DNA from: Flavivirga rizhaonensis
GTDB lineage: Bacteria; Bacteroidota; Bacteroidia; Flavobacteriales; Flavobacteriaceae
Assembly: GCF_004791695.1 (NCBI RefSeq)
Contig: NZ_SRSO01000016.1
Coordinates: 47,090 to 111,089 of the forward strand
Length of the DNA stretch: 64,000 nt
Direction of reading: 5' to 3'
Each line of letters opens with the position of its first letter. The stretch's first letter is position 1. A program made the position numbers and the translations under genes. The notes beneath the pieces are model-generated. The model worked only from the letters and a program-made list of their open reading frames with translations. It was not told the DNA's origin and did not search any database. Positions 54,276-63,473 of this stretch are shown here, in pieces.

Positions 54276-55769
54276 ATGCAAAACAGATTTTCCATAATAT
54301 CATTTTTATTAATTACAAATGCCCTACTGTCGCTGTTTTCGGTACATAGCAATGCCCAAACTTTAAATCTTAATGATTCTCTTGAGATAAATCAATCTAT
54401 TAAAAAAGGAGATTACCCCTTAACTCCTTATGTAGACATAGGAAAAACACTTATGTCTGGTATTACTATTAAAGAAGGCCATATCATATCCGAAAGGATG
54501 CTACAATCTATTGGTTCAACAACCTTTACCTTAAGCAATGGTATCAAAGTGCACTATAAGTTTACAAACAAAAACAAGAATGATGTACAATTCAAGGCCA
54601 TAAGCTATGGAGGCTTGTCTTTAGTAAAAGATAAGGATTTACCTTCCGCACAATTTCTGGCTAAAATAGTGTCTTCATCAGGATTAGGTGATCATTCAGC
54701 TATCGATTTATCAAGAATATTAGCTGGTAACACTGCAAGAACAGAGATCCATCTTTCCAATATAACAGAAAGTATCAGTGGGTCTTCAACAATGAAGGAT
54801 GTAGAAACCCTATTGCAAATGATTCATTTACGTTTTGTAAAACCACGATTTGACAAAGAAACCTATTGGGTCTTAATAAAGGATTTGAATAATCATATTA
54901 CCAAAAGAAGTTATGATATTAATGAAAGGATAAAAGATAGTATAACAGTAACTTTATATGGAAATAGGCACCCTAAAAGGCGTTTATTTAATAATGACTT
55001 TGTTAAAGACGTGTACTTTGAGAAAATAAAGACCTTGTACACGGAGCGTTTTAATAATGCAGCCGATTTTGAATTCTTTATAGTAGGAGACCTTCAAAAG
55101 AGAATGTTAAGGCCTTTATTGGAAAAATATATTGCCAGTATTTCAACAAATGATACTAAAGAAACATGGCAAGATAATTCGGTGCCTTGGTTACAAGATA
55201 CGATTATTAAGGACATTTTTTTAACTATGAAAGACCCAAAAAACGAGGTCAGAATTGGCTATAAGAACATAATGAGTTATAGTTTAAAAAACGTATTAAT
55301 AGCAGGAGTCTTGAGCGATATTTTAGAATTACGATTAACAGAAATTTTACAGGAACAAGTAGGAAGTTATATTGGAAGTGTGAAAGCAAGTGTGCAAAAG
55401 AGGCTTATTGAACAAGCAAACTTGCAGGTCGCTTTTGATTGTAATTCTGATAAGGTAGAGCAGCTTGTAACGATGATACATCAGGAGATAAAAAACATAG
55501 CAAAAGGAGCTATTTCACAAACAGATTTGGATAAAATCAAATCAAATTATTTAAAAGAGAGAAAACAAGAGCAAGATTACAATAACTACGATATGCACGT
55601 ACTAACAAATTACTTTCTAGAAGGGTACAATATGAATGACCCTAAAAACTTTGAAGACTTAGTAAATACAATTACGATTAAAAATATAGAATTGTTTACT
55701 GAAACATTAATAAAAGATTCTAAATCTTATAAAATCATCTTTAATCCAAGACCGATCGTTAAAAAATGA
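54276..55769 (+). CDS. Half-size M16-like protein without the zinc motif
   Basis: A 497-residue secreted protein (signal peptide ending HSNAQ, about 28). After a short linker it aligns with the C-terminal half of the M16 peptidase at 19903 (shared features: TLSNGIKVHYK, SGSSTMKDVETLLQMIHL, ERFNNAADFEFFIVGDL). There is no HxxEH motif, so it cannot be a peptidase on its own. Either it is a remnant whose catalytic half was lost while a signal peptide was kept or regained, or a stand-alone partner as in two-chain M16B enzymes. The frame is fully open, which favours a functional gene. Confidence 0.82.
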   Translation: MQNRFSIISFLLITNALLSLFSVHSNAQTLNLNDSLEINQSIKKGDYPLTPYVDIGKTLMSGITIKEGHIISERMLQSIGSTTFTLSNGIKVHYKFTNKNKNDVQFKAISYGGLSLVKDKDLPSAQFLAKIVSSSGLGDHSAIDLSRILAGNTARTEIHLSNITESISGSSTMKDVETLLQMIHLRFVKPRFDKETYWVLIKDLNNHITKRSYDINERIKDSITVTLYGNRHPKRRLFNNDFVKDVYFEKIKTLYTERFNNAADFEFFIVGDLQKRMLRPLLEKYIASISTNDTKETWQDNSVPWLQDTIIKDIFLTMKDPKNEVRIGYKNIMSYSLKNVLIAGVLSDILELRLTEILQEQVGSYIGSVKASVQKRLIEQANLQVAFDCNSDKVEQLVTMIHQEIKNIAKGAISQTDLDKIKSNYLKERKQEQDYNNYDMHVLTNYFLEGYNMNDPKNFEDLVNTITIKNIELFTETLIKDSKSYKIIFNPRPIVKK

Positions 55770-55864
55770 TACTGTGGATCATTTTAGCGAAGTAGACTGA
55801 CGATTAAATAAATGAGGTTTAAAACTTTGGAAAAGACTGCTTTTTTGATAATTCTTAGAAAAAA

Positions 55865-55885
55865 GACTATCTTTTTCAGGTAGCC
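55865..55885 (-). terminator. Terminator for the DUF6520-like gene
   Basis: Read on the minus strand, GGCTACCT pairs with AGATAGTC (one mismatch, one wobble) around GAAAA and is followed by six T. It lies 23 bp beyond the stop codon of the small gene at 55908. Confidence 0.55.
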
Positions 55886-55907
55886 CTTTTTCCTAGTCTT
55901 TATGAAA

Positions 55908-56195
55908 TTATGGCTGTCTAAACAAAACAAAAATACATTCATTTCCAGGTGTTTTGGTCATATATATATGTCTTGGATTATTAGTTTGCCCGAATATATT
56001 AACTGAACAAAGAATTCCAGTTATTGGAGTATCACAATCTACTGGTGGGGTAATTGCTTCACATTTTTGTGAGTTATCATCATTGTAATAAGCTATAGGA
56101 GAAAATAAAGTATTAGACTTAAATGCAAGAGAAGCGGTTATGGCTAATATTAAAGCAAAAGCAGGAAACACGATTTTAAAAAAAAATGTTTTCAT
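55908..56195 (-). CDS. DUF6520-like small secreted protein
   Basis: A 95-residue protein with an N-terminal hydrophobic segment (FFFKIVFPAFALILAITASL) and four cysteines in the exported part (KCEA, VDCD, ILCS, NECI). This layout matches the small DUF6520 proteins common and often multi-copy in Flavobacteriia, function unknown. It stands alone between the M16-like gene (convergent) and an unrecognised gene. Upstream (56196-56678, 483 bp) no gene or clear signal is seen. Confidence 0.65.
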   Translation of the reverse strand: MKTFFFKIVFPAFALILAITASLAFKSNTLFSPIAYYNDDNSQKCEAITPPVDCDTPITGILCSVNIFGQTNNPRHIYMTKTPGNECIFVLFRQP

Positions 56196-56678
56196 AATAA
56201 AGATATTTAAAGATTAGTGACCTACTCTATTTTACAGGTTTTCGGTCTTAGCCCTGACTACAGGATAGCCTATCTGGAATACAAGTTTGTTTTTCAGGCC
56301 TTGATGTTAAGTTGGAAAATAAACTATATATATCAGTCGATCAATAATATGTAATAAAATTTATTTTAAATGGAGAAAGAATTGTCTTAGAGGGATTTTA
56401 TTATATGTGATAGTTCTTATTTTATCGGAAAATAGTGAATTATTCTTTTTTGTGTCGTGAAATCAGTTAGGATAGAGAAATCATATAATTTTAATTCCTC
56501 AAATGCATTCTGAGTTAAGTTTAGGCTTCAACTTCGTTTCTTTGGGAGGGAGACACAATAACTTTAATGTGGGAAAAACCAGAGCATACTAGTTTTTTGA
56601 AAAGAATTATAAAAATTTAAGATAAGATATGGCTCTGGCTTTATTTGGGGATTGTTGTTATGCTAACTAATAAAGTTA

Positions 56679-57257
56679 TCATTGAAAAGTAATAAGCGAA
56701 AGGTTATCTAAATTGGATAAGGATTCGCTTGATTTAATCTGTTTAACAAGGTCATCTCTTTTAATACCAAAGGCACTGGATAAGTAGTGAAGCTGTGTTT
56801 TTTCTTCCGTTGAATCCTTAGGTGTTGTAAAAAAGCAATGCCAATGCTCACCGCAATCTATAATTCTGGCAACAGATTTAAACTCTTTTTTAGAAAATTC
56901 AGAGATATATTGACTTAGGGTATATCCAAATTCATGATAAGCAGTAAAAATAAAAGAGGTTAAAGTTTCTAGGGGAAGTAAGAATCCATCAAGTAATTTT
57001 TCCTGGTCTTTTTTCTTGTCCGTTTTTAAAAGCTGCATTAAATTTTCTGGTACTTTTATTTTTTGAAAGTCACTTTTTAGCTTTAACCAAAGTAAATGGG
57101 CACTTTTAAATATTTCATCGCTTGTCGTAGTAAGCTCTTTTTTACCAGTCATTTCCTCTTTAGGAACGCCATTTAAAATCATTTGCTTTACTATAAAATC
57201 ATTTCCGTATCGTTTAATAGGGTTTTCCTTTTCGAATTCTCTGTCATTAAATACCAT
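56679..57257 (-). CDS. Unrecognised 192-aa cytoplasmic protein
   Basis: I do not recognise this protein. It is soluble (no signal peptide or membrane segment), mixed charge, with many Lys/Glu, and likely mostly alpha-helical. A central segment FIFTAYHEFGYTLSQYISEF and the more distinctive RIIDCGEHWHCFFTT, with Cys and His close together, might bind a metal or nucleotide, but this is a guess. The start ATG follows an AT-rich region. No operon partner is present: neighbours are an unrelated small gene and repeat DNA. Codon use looks like that of the surrounding genes. Confidence 0.7.
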   Translation of the reverse strand: MVFNDREFEKENPIKRYGNDFIVKQMILNGVPKEEMTGKKELTTTSDEIFKSAHLLWLKLKSDFQKIKVPENLMQLLKTDKKKDQEKLLDGFLLPLETLTSFIFTAYHEFGYTLSQYISEFSKKEFKSVARIIDCGEHWHCFFTTPKDSTEEKTQLHYLSSAFGIKRDDLVKQIKSSESLSNLDNLSLITFQ

Positions 57258-57348
57258 GAGTTTCTTAATTGGTTTTTTTATGTGTAACTACGCGTTGTAT
57301 CATTATTTCGTTAGATTGAGGGTAATTACTCACAAAAATCGGAAAGAA

Positions 57349-57679
57349 AACTTAACTTAAAAGGATAATAAATTGCCTGAGAGGGATTTGTTAGTAAAAC
57401 TCAGTTTTGAGAAGCCGTAAGGCACACTCAAAACTGTGAGTTGAACTAATCCCGCTTTTGAGCGGGATCTCAAAAACACAACCACAAACTCAATCTGTAC
57501 TAAACTTGCTTGTGCTGAATTAAAAACTGGGTAGATTCATTTGATAAGTAAATTTAGGACAACCGCAAATTAGTACTACCCAGCTTAGGGGGATTTTAAT
57601 AAGTATATTTAAAATTCGATTACAAATGTAGGAGTCGAGAATTTAATTGACTAGGAGTAAAAGTTGTCTGAGAGGGATT
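57349..57679 (+). repeat. Two diverged copies of a double GAAAAGGAT motif, with hairpins between
   Basis: At 57349-57387 and 57638-57679 the pattern TTAACT-n-AGGAT ... CTGAGAGGGAT occurs, a diverged form of the motif repeated at 58651, 58950, 59145 and 63585. After the first copy lie two hairpins: CTCAGTTTTGAG / CTCAAAACTGTGAG (57400-57440) and ATCCCGCT/AGCGGGAT (57449-57468). An inverted pair CTGGGTAG/CTACCCAG (about 57527 and 57575) follows. The 829-bp gap 57258-58086 has no secure gene. Confidence 0.5.
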
Positions 57680-57685
57680 AATACT

Positions 57686-57910
57686 ATGAACTCATCTTGG
57701 CTTTTTCTATTTCCTAAAAAATGGCTAAAATTCGCCCATATTATGTTACTTTTTTTATGCTTAGCACTGCTATGCCTTGCAAAAAATGCCTCATCTGAAC
57801 AAATTTTATCTCATTTTCGGTTAAAAACAAAAAGTCAAGATAAGTTCTATTTGAAACCTAATATTTTATTCCTACTTAATGTGAAGTTGAGGCTAAGGTT
57901 AATTTTTTGA
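57686..57910 (+). CDS. Possible small exported ORF or 5' remnant of a receptor gene
   Basis: A 74-residue frame starting MNSSWLFLFPKKW with a strong hydrophobic segment (IMLLFLCLALLCLA) and a short polar tail. The leader resembles the start of STN-type SusC receptors, so it may be what remains of one. I prefer the ATG at 57686 because the earlier in-frame ATG at 57647 lies in a repeat. There is no neighbour to support function; it could be chance. Confidence 0.25.
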   Translation: MNSSWLFLFPKKWLKFAHIMLLFLCLALLCLAKNASSEQILSHFRLKTKSQDKFYLKPNILFLLNVKLRLRLIF

Positions 57911-58086
57911 TCTGTATATCTATGATTCGTTAAAGTAAATCACTTAAAAGAATAATTCTCGATAAGCCCTGGATTGAGAAAATAGTTGTTAATTAGTCAG
58001 TAAAACTAAAAGCCAATTTAACGTCACTCTAAGTAAAATGTTACTTTTAGAAATACATTAATTAGTTTATGGCAACTTGTCGATTA

Positions 58087-58401
58087 CTATTCTTGTTTAT
58101 TAGGATGTCCATAGTCAGTATAATTTTTAGAAAACTTAATCAAATCTTTCCAATTTTCATTAATTAGTGCGTTCTTTTTTCGTTGAGACCAACCTTTAAT
58201 TTGTTTTTCAATTTTAATGGCTTCCGACGAATTGGTGCACTGCAAATACCATTTAAGTTCAATTGGTAGTCTTGAATACGTATAGCTATCTTTTCTATAA
58301 CCAGATTTATGTTGACTAATTCTTCTTTCTAAATTGTTGGTCATTCCTGTGTAGTAAGTGTTATCTGAACAAAGTAATATGTAAACGTAATAAAATTTCA
58401 T
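58087..58401 (-). CDS. GIY-YIG nuclease-fold protein
   Basis: A 104-residue single-domain GIY-YIG protein. The signature is YYVYILLCSDNTYYTGMTNN, with the conserved Arg in LERRISQH and a Glu (AIKIEKQIKGW) about 60 residues on. Such stand-alone proteins (UPF0213/YhbQ-like) are common in Bacteroidota, often in many copies and near repeats; their role in DNA processing is mostly undefined. The gene is monocistronic, with repeat DNA on both sides. Confidence 0.88.
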   Translation of the reverse strand: MKFYYVYILLCSDNTYYTGMTNNLERRISQHKSGYRKDSYTYSRLPIELKWYLQCTNSSEAIKIEKQIKGWSQRKKNALINENWKDLIKFSKNYTDYGHPNKQE

Positions 58402-58554
58402 TTTAAATTAAATTTGTGCTTCGACAAGCTCAGTAAGACAGGCTAATTTTAAATTGTCATCGAAATGAGGCACGATTGAGGCATCCCATAAGAGTAAGTT
58501 TTCAGATTATTATTAATATAGAAGATTTCGGAATATACAGACTATATGATTAAT

Positions 58555-58686
58555 TTCAGCTACGCTCAATCTCCAGAATCCCTATAAAAAAATTGATCGG
58601 GCGCAACCGAAATTAGATATCAGACTCGACAAAGATCGTTGATAAGATTTAACTGAAAAGGATTAAAACTTATCCGAAAAGGATGT
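58555..58686 (+). repeat. Imperfect-palindromic element, copy 1 of 4
   Basis: Unit layout: left arm CAGCTACGCTCAAT, loop, right arm GGGCGCAACCGAAA, a variable spacer with GATCGTTGATAAG, then the doubled word TTTAACTGAAAAGGAT and TTATCCGAAAAGGAT. The gap 58402-60522 holds no gene; it consists of this element (three copies), a tandem array and other repeat words. Confidence 0.75.
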
Positions 58687-58838
58687 CTTATGAGTCTGGT
58701 TTATAAATAGATATATTCTATTTTGATTGATTAAACCTTGGAGATTAGGCTGCGTTAACAGCAAAAAAAGTAATGTAGTATATTATTTATAAATGGGGCT
58801 TGATTAGTATATATCTAGAGTCTATTTTTCTCTTTTGT

Positions 58839-58979
58839 TTCGGTTACGCACAATCGAAGAAATCCAATAGATGGTTGACTGGGCGCAACCGAAGTCAAAA
58901 AGACAAAAATTACTAACCATCACAAATATCGATGATAAGATTTAACTGAAAAGGATTAAAACTTATCCGAAAAGGATGT
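58839..58979 (+). repeat. Imperfect-palindromic element, copy 2 of 4
   Basis: Arms TTCGGTTACGC and GCGCAACCGAA pair over 11 bp with one mismatch; then GTCAAAAAGACAAAAATTAC, ATATCGATGATAAG and the doubled GAAAAGGAT word, identical to copy 1 in the last 38 bp. Confidence 0.8.
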
Positions 58980-59042
58980 CTTTTTTGGTCTGATTTGATA
59001 TGATGTGATGTGAATTTGATTTAAAAAAGAAGTTATTTTTTG

Positions 59043-59183
59043 TTTCGGCTACGCACAATCGGAAGAAATCCAATAGATGGTTGATTGGGCGCAACCGAAG
59101 TCAAAAAGACAAAAATTACTAACCAATACAAATATCGAGGATAAAGTTTAATTTTAATGGATTAAAACTTATCTGAAAAGGAT
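59043..59183 (+). repeat. Imperfect-palindromic element, copy 3 of 4
   Basis: TTCGGCTACGC and GCGCAACCGAA arms; nearly identical to copy 2 through GACAAAAATTACTAACCA, then a more diverged doubled word (TTTAATTTTAATGGAT, TTATCTGAAAAGGAT). Confidence 0.8.
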
Positions 59184-59320
59184 TTAACGATCTAGTGTTG
59201 GTTTTATCAAAAAAGTGAGACTGACCAAGAGGGAATTGAATCTCGCTGTCATGTTGATCTTTCGGCTATGCTCAAGACAGGCTTTAGGAGACATCACATT
59301 TGAGTAATGAAAATCTTTAT

Positions 59321-60066
59321 GAGATTTCTCGTCACTCGTTCCTCGCTCTGTCGAAATGACAAGTGCTTGAAATTCAACGATTAAAATGCAATAAATAGTG
59401 TTTAGTTGTCAGGTCAAGTGTTTTTTAAGGAACGATAAAAATGTATCGAGACCTAATTACAAGTAGTTAACTATGATGAGTTCTCGATACATTCCGATGA
59501 AAAATCGGAATACTCGAACCGGAAGGGGGTGTAAAATTATATCTCATCTGTTCTGAGATTTCTCGTCACTCGTTCCTCGCTCTGTCGAAATGACAAGTGA
59601 TTGAAATTCAACGATTAAAAATGCAATAAATAGTGTTTAGTTGTCAGGTCGAGTGTTTTTTAAGGAACGATAAAAACGTATCGAGACCTAATTACAAGTA
59701 GTAGTAGCTATGATGAGTTCTCGATACATTCCGATGAAAAATCGGAATACTCGAACCGACAGGGAATATAAAATAGCATCTCATCTGTTCTGAGATTTCT
59801 CGTCACTCGTTCCTCGCTCTGTCGAAATGACAAGTGCTTGAAATTCAACGATTAAAATGCAATAAATAGTGTTTAGTTGTCAGGTCGAGTGTTTTATGAG
59901 GAACGATAAAAATATATCGAGACCTAATTACAAGTAGTAGCTATGATGAGTTCTCGATACATTCCGATGAAAAATCGGAATACTCGAACCGACAGGGAAT
60001 ATAAAATAGCATCTCATCTGTTCTGAGGTTTCTCGTCACTTGTTCCTCGCTCTGTCGAAATGACAA
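59321..60066 (+). repeat. ~235-bp tandem repeat array, three full units plus a 42-bp fourth
   Basis: Units start with GAGATTTCTCGTCACTCG at 59321, 59555, 59792 and (variant) 60025, giving periods of 234, 237 and 233 bp. Each unit holds the inverted GTCATTTCGACAGAGCGAGG word, a GTATCGAGA / TCTCGATAC inverted pair and the hairpin ATTCCGAT/ATCGGAAT. Differences between units are a few substitutions and a 3-bp insertion. No open frame of note crosses the array. Confidence 0.92.
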
Positions 60067-60343
60067 ACGATTAAAATCCAGTATTTTAAAGTGAAAGACC
60101 AATATTGCATCTCGCTGTCATGTCGAAATGAGGCACGATTGAGACATCCCATAAGGATAAGTTTACAGATTATTCTTCTTAAAATATATAAGATCTTGGA
60201 ATGTTAAGAATAGCCTAAGAGAAGAAACAGACTATACGATTATTTTGGTTCTTTTTTCTCTAGTAATAGCAGGGTTCAGATAATCAAGAGTTTTATGCGA
60301 TTTCTCACATTCGTTCGAAATGACAAATGTGTAAAATTTGGTG

Positions 60344-60416
60344 TCATTCAGAAGGCTATCGAGAACAAAATATATTTTGTTTGAAGATATAAGCGAAGCT
60401 TACGACTGAAGAATCT
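60344..60416. repeat. 73-bp repeat, second copy of 37720-37792
   Basis: TCATTCAGAAGGCTATCG to GACTGAAGAATCT, one mismatch to the copy at 37720. It is followed by GTTCCTGCCTTCGCAGGAAT, the inverted form of a word also found after the first copy. It lies 107 bp from the stop of the barrel-protein gene. Confidence 0.75.
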
Positions 60417-60522
60417 TTTAATATTGAAATCATTATTTTCTAAGTGGGTTCCTGCCTTCGCAGGAATGACAAAGCAAATTATTTTGTTCATTCAACTCTA
60501 GTTTTATTAAAAAATAGCTCCT

Positions 60523-63189
60523 TTAAAAATTATTAAATTTCCAACTAAAACGTAACATAAAATACTGTTTAAGAACGGTACTTTGAGAATCTCGAATATA
60601 GTTTTGAGTGGCAATACGTCTTGCGTTGGTATTTTGATTTAATAAATCATAAACTTTTAAAGATAAAGTTCCACGGTTTTTAAACATAGTGTAGGCCAGG
60701 GTTGTATTCCAAAACCAGGCACTTTTTTGAAATCCTTCCGCAACATTTGGATTATAATTAAAACTAATGTCATGCCGCCATTCAAAGTTTTTAGGAACAA
60801 ATGTTGTTATTTGCAATCCAGCCGAATGATTGATGAACTCCTGGTCTTCAAAATTGTCTAGATCAAACGTGGTTTTATTAAATGAAAGCCTGTAATTTGG
60901 TACCATCATCATCACATCATCCCAAGTAAAAGTGATACCCGCATGTGGTGTTAGCGCAGTATTGTTTGAAGCATATTGTACTTCATTATTAAAGTTAACG
61001 GTTCTATTTGTACTTGCAGACAGGCCAACACTATATTTTAGTGTTTTTAAACTATCTATTTTTATGGTTTTATTATAACTTCCACCAGCGCTTAAGTTAT
61101 AACCACCATCTACATTCGCATAGCTTGTGTTTCGTACAAAATTGGCATCAATAGTTGTTTTAGTAACCACTTGATTGTTGCTTAAATTAGCATAGACATG
61201 GCTAAAGAAACCGTTATGTTTTTGAAAGTTGAATGTATTATACCCAAAATAAAGACTATGGGTGTTTGTAGGTTTTAGATTTGGATTGCCCGTAACTGTA
61301 TTCAACGGGTTTGATACATCCTGAAAGGATTGGAGCTGGGATAATTGTGGAGGAACATTATCTAAGCCATAGCTGGCATATATATATGATTTGGGATTAA
61401 ATTGATACTGAAAATTCGATCGTAATTCTACAGTTTCAAAAAGACGAGCTAAACTTAATTGAGGCCTTAGAAAATCGGTGTTCTGTAAGGTCCTAAATAC
61501 ATATCCCGCTTCAGAACTAACAGACCATTTTTCTTTTTTATAAGTAAACCTTAAGGCGGGTGTACTTCTTTTGTTTGTATATTCAAAATCGGTACTTAGG
61601 TCCTCATTAAGAAGTGTGAAATCTTGAGTGTCTGGATCAAAATCGAACGTACTTTTTATGTTTTCCTGTTTGTCATACCGGTAATTAAATTTAAGATCTA
61701 AAAACAAATTATTCCCTATTAAAGGCCATCTGAAAGAGGCGCTTGTATTAATGCCTTTTGATTTTTGGTTACCATCTGTAAATTGATTTCTATTAATAGT
61801 TTCTGGATTGTCTCCAAAAATGGCAGCTTCAGAATTTAAAAAGTCATCAGATTCTCTAATATCATACTTATTTGAGATGTTAAGTCTTAAATAGGCTCCG
61901 TTTCTACCAAATCGTTTTGTAATACTTAAATGGTTATTAAAACCTTTGTTTAAAGTTTCTGAAAATGAAGACGTGCTGGATTGATTTGTTAAAGTACTTT
62001 CTTCATCCTGAGATGCTTGATTTGTGGAAGTTTCAGTTTTGTTTTTGGTGGTATTAAATGAAGGGTTTATGTTGATTAAAAGTGTAGAGTCTATTTCGAT
62101 GTTGAATCCCAATCGAATGTTATGGTTGTCGCCTTCATTATATGATTTTGAGTTGGAATTGGAATTATACCTTGAATCTGGGAGAATATTTATCTGTTGT
62201 ATAGTGCTCTCATTTTCTGTACGACTATTAGAGAAAAAATAATTGGCAGAGATATCGCTCTTTTCTTTTAATTTATCGACATAATTGGCTCCATAATTTT
62301 GAGATACAATAATACCTTGCCCACCACTAGTAAGGCCACCACCAAAACTGAATCCGGGCGAATTGATATTATTTCCTCCAGCAAGGATACTAATGCGCTG
62401 GTCGTTATCAAAAATATTAAGCATACCAGCAAATTCATAACGCTTATCGGTTCCAGTGCCAGCAGCTAATTGTCCAAAAACTCCATCATTGTTTTCTTTT
62501 TTTATAACAAGGTTAATCGTTTTTTTCTCCTTATCTCCTTCGTCTCCTGCAAAAGCTTCAGCCTTAGTTTTTGTATCTGTAATTTGAATATTCTCAATAA
62601 TTTCTTTGCTTAAATGTCTGGTTGTTATAGTGGGGTCATTGCTAAAAAATGGTTTTCCATTTACTAAAATATGATCCACTTCTTTACCATTAATAGTTAT
62701 TTTTCCAGTCTCATTAACATCCACTCCTGGCAATTGCTTCAATAAATCTTCAACATTTGCGTCTTTTTTAGTTTTAAAAGATGAAGCATTAAATTTTAAG
62801 GTATCTTTTTTTATGACTACGGGAGGGCTAACTTTTATAAAAACTTCCTCTAAAGCATTAAGGTCTGTTTTTAGGCTAATGGTATTTAAATGAATAGTTT
62901 CCTGACCTAAATTAATGGTTTGATAGTAGGTTTGATACCCAACATATGAGATATAGAAATTTAAACGCTTATCGGATGTTTTACCTTCTAAATTAAATCT
63001 ACCATTTTTATCTGAAATAGTATAAGTAACTAATGAGCTATCCTTAGCCCGTTCTAAATAAATAGTTGCAGCTTCCAAAGCTGTTTTATCGGTTTCTGCT
63101 ACTAAAGTTCCAGAGATTTTAAACGGCGTTGTTTGTGCGAAAGATGCTGTTAAGTAAAGCGCTGTAAATACAAAAAAACAATATTTCAC
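60523..63189 (-). CDS. Outer-membrane beta-barrel (TonB-dependent receptor-like) protein
   Basis: An 888-residue outer-membrane protein with a signal peptide ending SFAQ (about 19). Next is a carboxypeptidase-regulatory-like domain (about 22-115, GTLVAETDKTALEAATIYLE), a plug-like region (VEDLLKQLPGVDVNETGKIT; ILVNGKPFFS) and a large barrel ending in the usual aromatic pattern (LRFSWKFNNF). It belongs to the 'outer membrane beta-barrel family' close to TonB receptors rather than to SusC. No SusD partner, sigma or FecR is adjacent. Substrate unknown. It is enclosed by direct copies of the palindromic repeat (59043 and 63474). Confidence 0.88.
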   Translation of the reverse strand: MKYCFFVFTALYLTASFAQTTPFKISGTLVAETDKTALEAATIYLERAKDSSLVTYTISDKNGRFNLEGKTSDKRLNFYISYVGYQTYYQTINLGQETIHLNTISLKTDLNALEEVFIKVSPPVVIKKDTLKFNASSFKTKKDANVEDLLKQLPGVDVNETGKITINGKEVDHILVNGKPFFSNDPTITTRHLSKEIIENIQITDTKTKAEAFAGDEGDKEKKTINLVIKKENNDGVFGQLAAGTGTDKRYEFAGMLNIFDNDQRISILAGGNNINSPGFSFGGGLTSGGQGIIVSQNYGANYVDKLKEKSDISANYFFSNSRTENESTIQQINILPDSRYNSNSNSKSYNEGDNHNIRLGFNIEIDSTLLININPSFNTTKNKTETSTNQASQDEESTLTNQSSTSSFSETLNKGFNNHLSITKRFGRNGAYLRLNISNKYDIRESDDFLNSEAAIFGDNPETINRNQFTDGNQKSKGINTSASFRWPLIGNNLFLDLKFNYRYDKQENIKSTFDFDPDTQDFTLLNEDLSTDFEYTNKRSTPALRFTYKKEKWSVSSEAGYVFRTLQNTDFLRPQLSLARLFETVELRSNFQYQFNPKSYIYASYGLDNVPPQLSQLQSFQDVSNPLNTVTGNPNLKPTNTHSLYFGYNTFNFQKHNGFFSHVYANLSNNQVVTKTTIDANFVRNTSYANVDGGYNLSAGGSYNKTIKIDSLKTLKYSVGLSASTNRTVNFNNEVQYASNNTALTPHAGITFTWDDVMMMVPNYRLSFNKTTFDLDNFEDQEFINHSAGLQITTFVPKNFEWRHDISFNYNPNVAEGFQKSAWFWNTTLAYTMFKNRGTLSLKVYDLLNQNTNARRIATQNYIRDSQSTVLKQYFMLRFSWKFNNF

Positions 63190-63473
63190 ACGTTTAAATT
63201 TTAGTTCATTGATTTAGAATGAATCAATTTTGGAATATAAAATTTGTATAGGTACGTTACTTTCAGATTAGACTTTTTAAATGTTAGTAACAAAGCGTGT
63301 CTCATTATACAGACCTTTGAAACGTATCTTTGCTTTTTGATATGTATGTTGATTTTTGAACCCATACGGTAAGTCCTTAAAGAGGAAGTTGTTTTGTCTA
63401 TGTTTAATGAAATGATTATCAATTTTTGTGCTATGAATTAATTGTTGAGTATTTGAAACTTTGTCGTTTTCAA

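Noticed and set aside
57349..57400. TPP-riboswitch-like CTGAGAGGGAT word
   Set aside because: Other conserved parts of the TPP aptamer are missing and no thiamine gene follows; the word is part of a repeat family.
58555..59183. Integron attC sites
   Set aside because: The palindrome arms lack the attC core sequences, the units do not alternate with cassettes and no integrase is seen.
59321..60066. Regularly spaced repeats that might be a CRISPR array
   Set aside because: The period is about 235 bp and the whole unit is repeated, with no variable spacers and no cas genes nearby.
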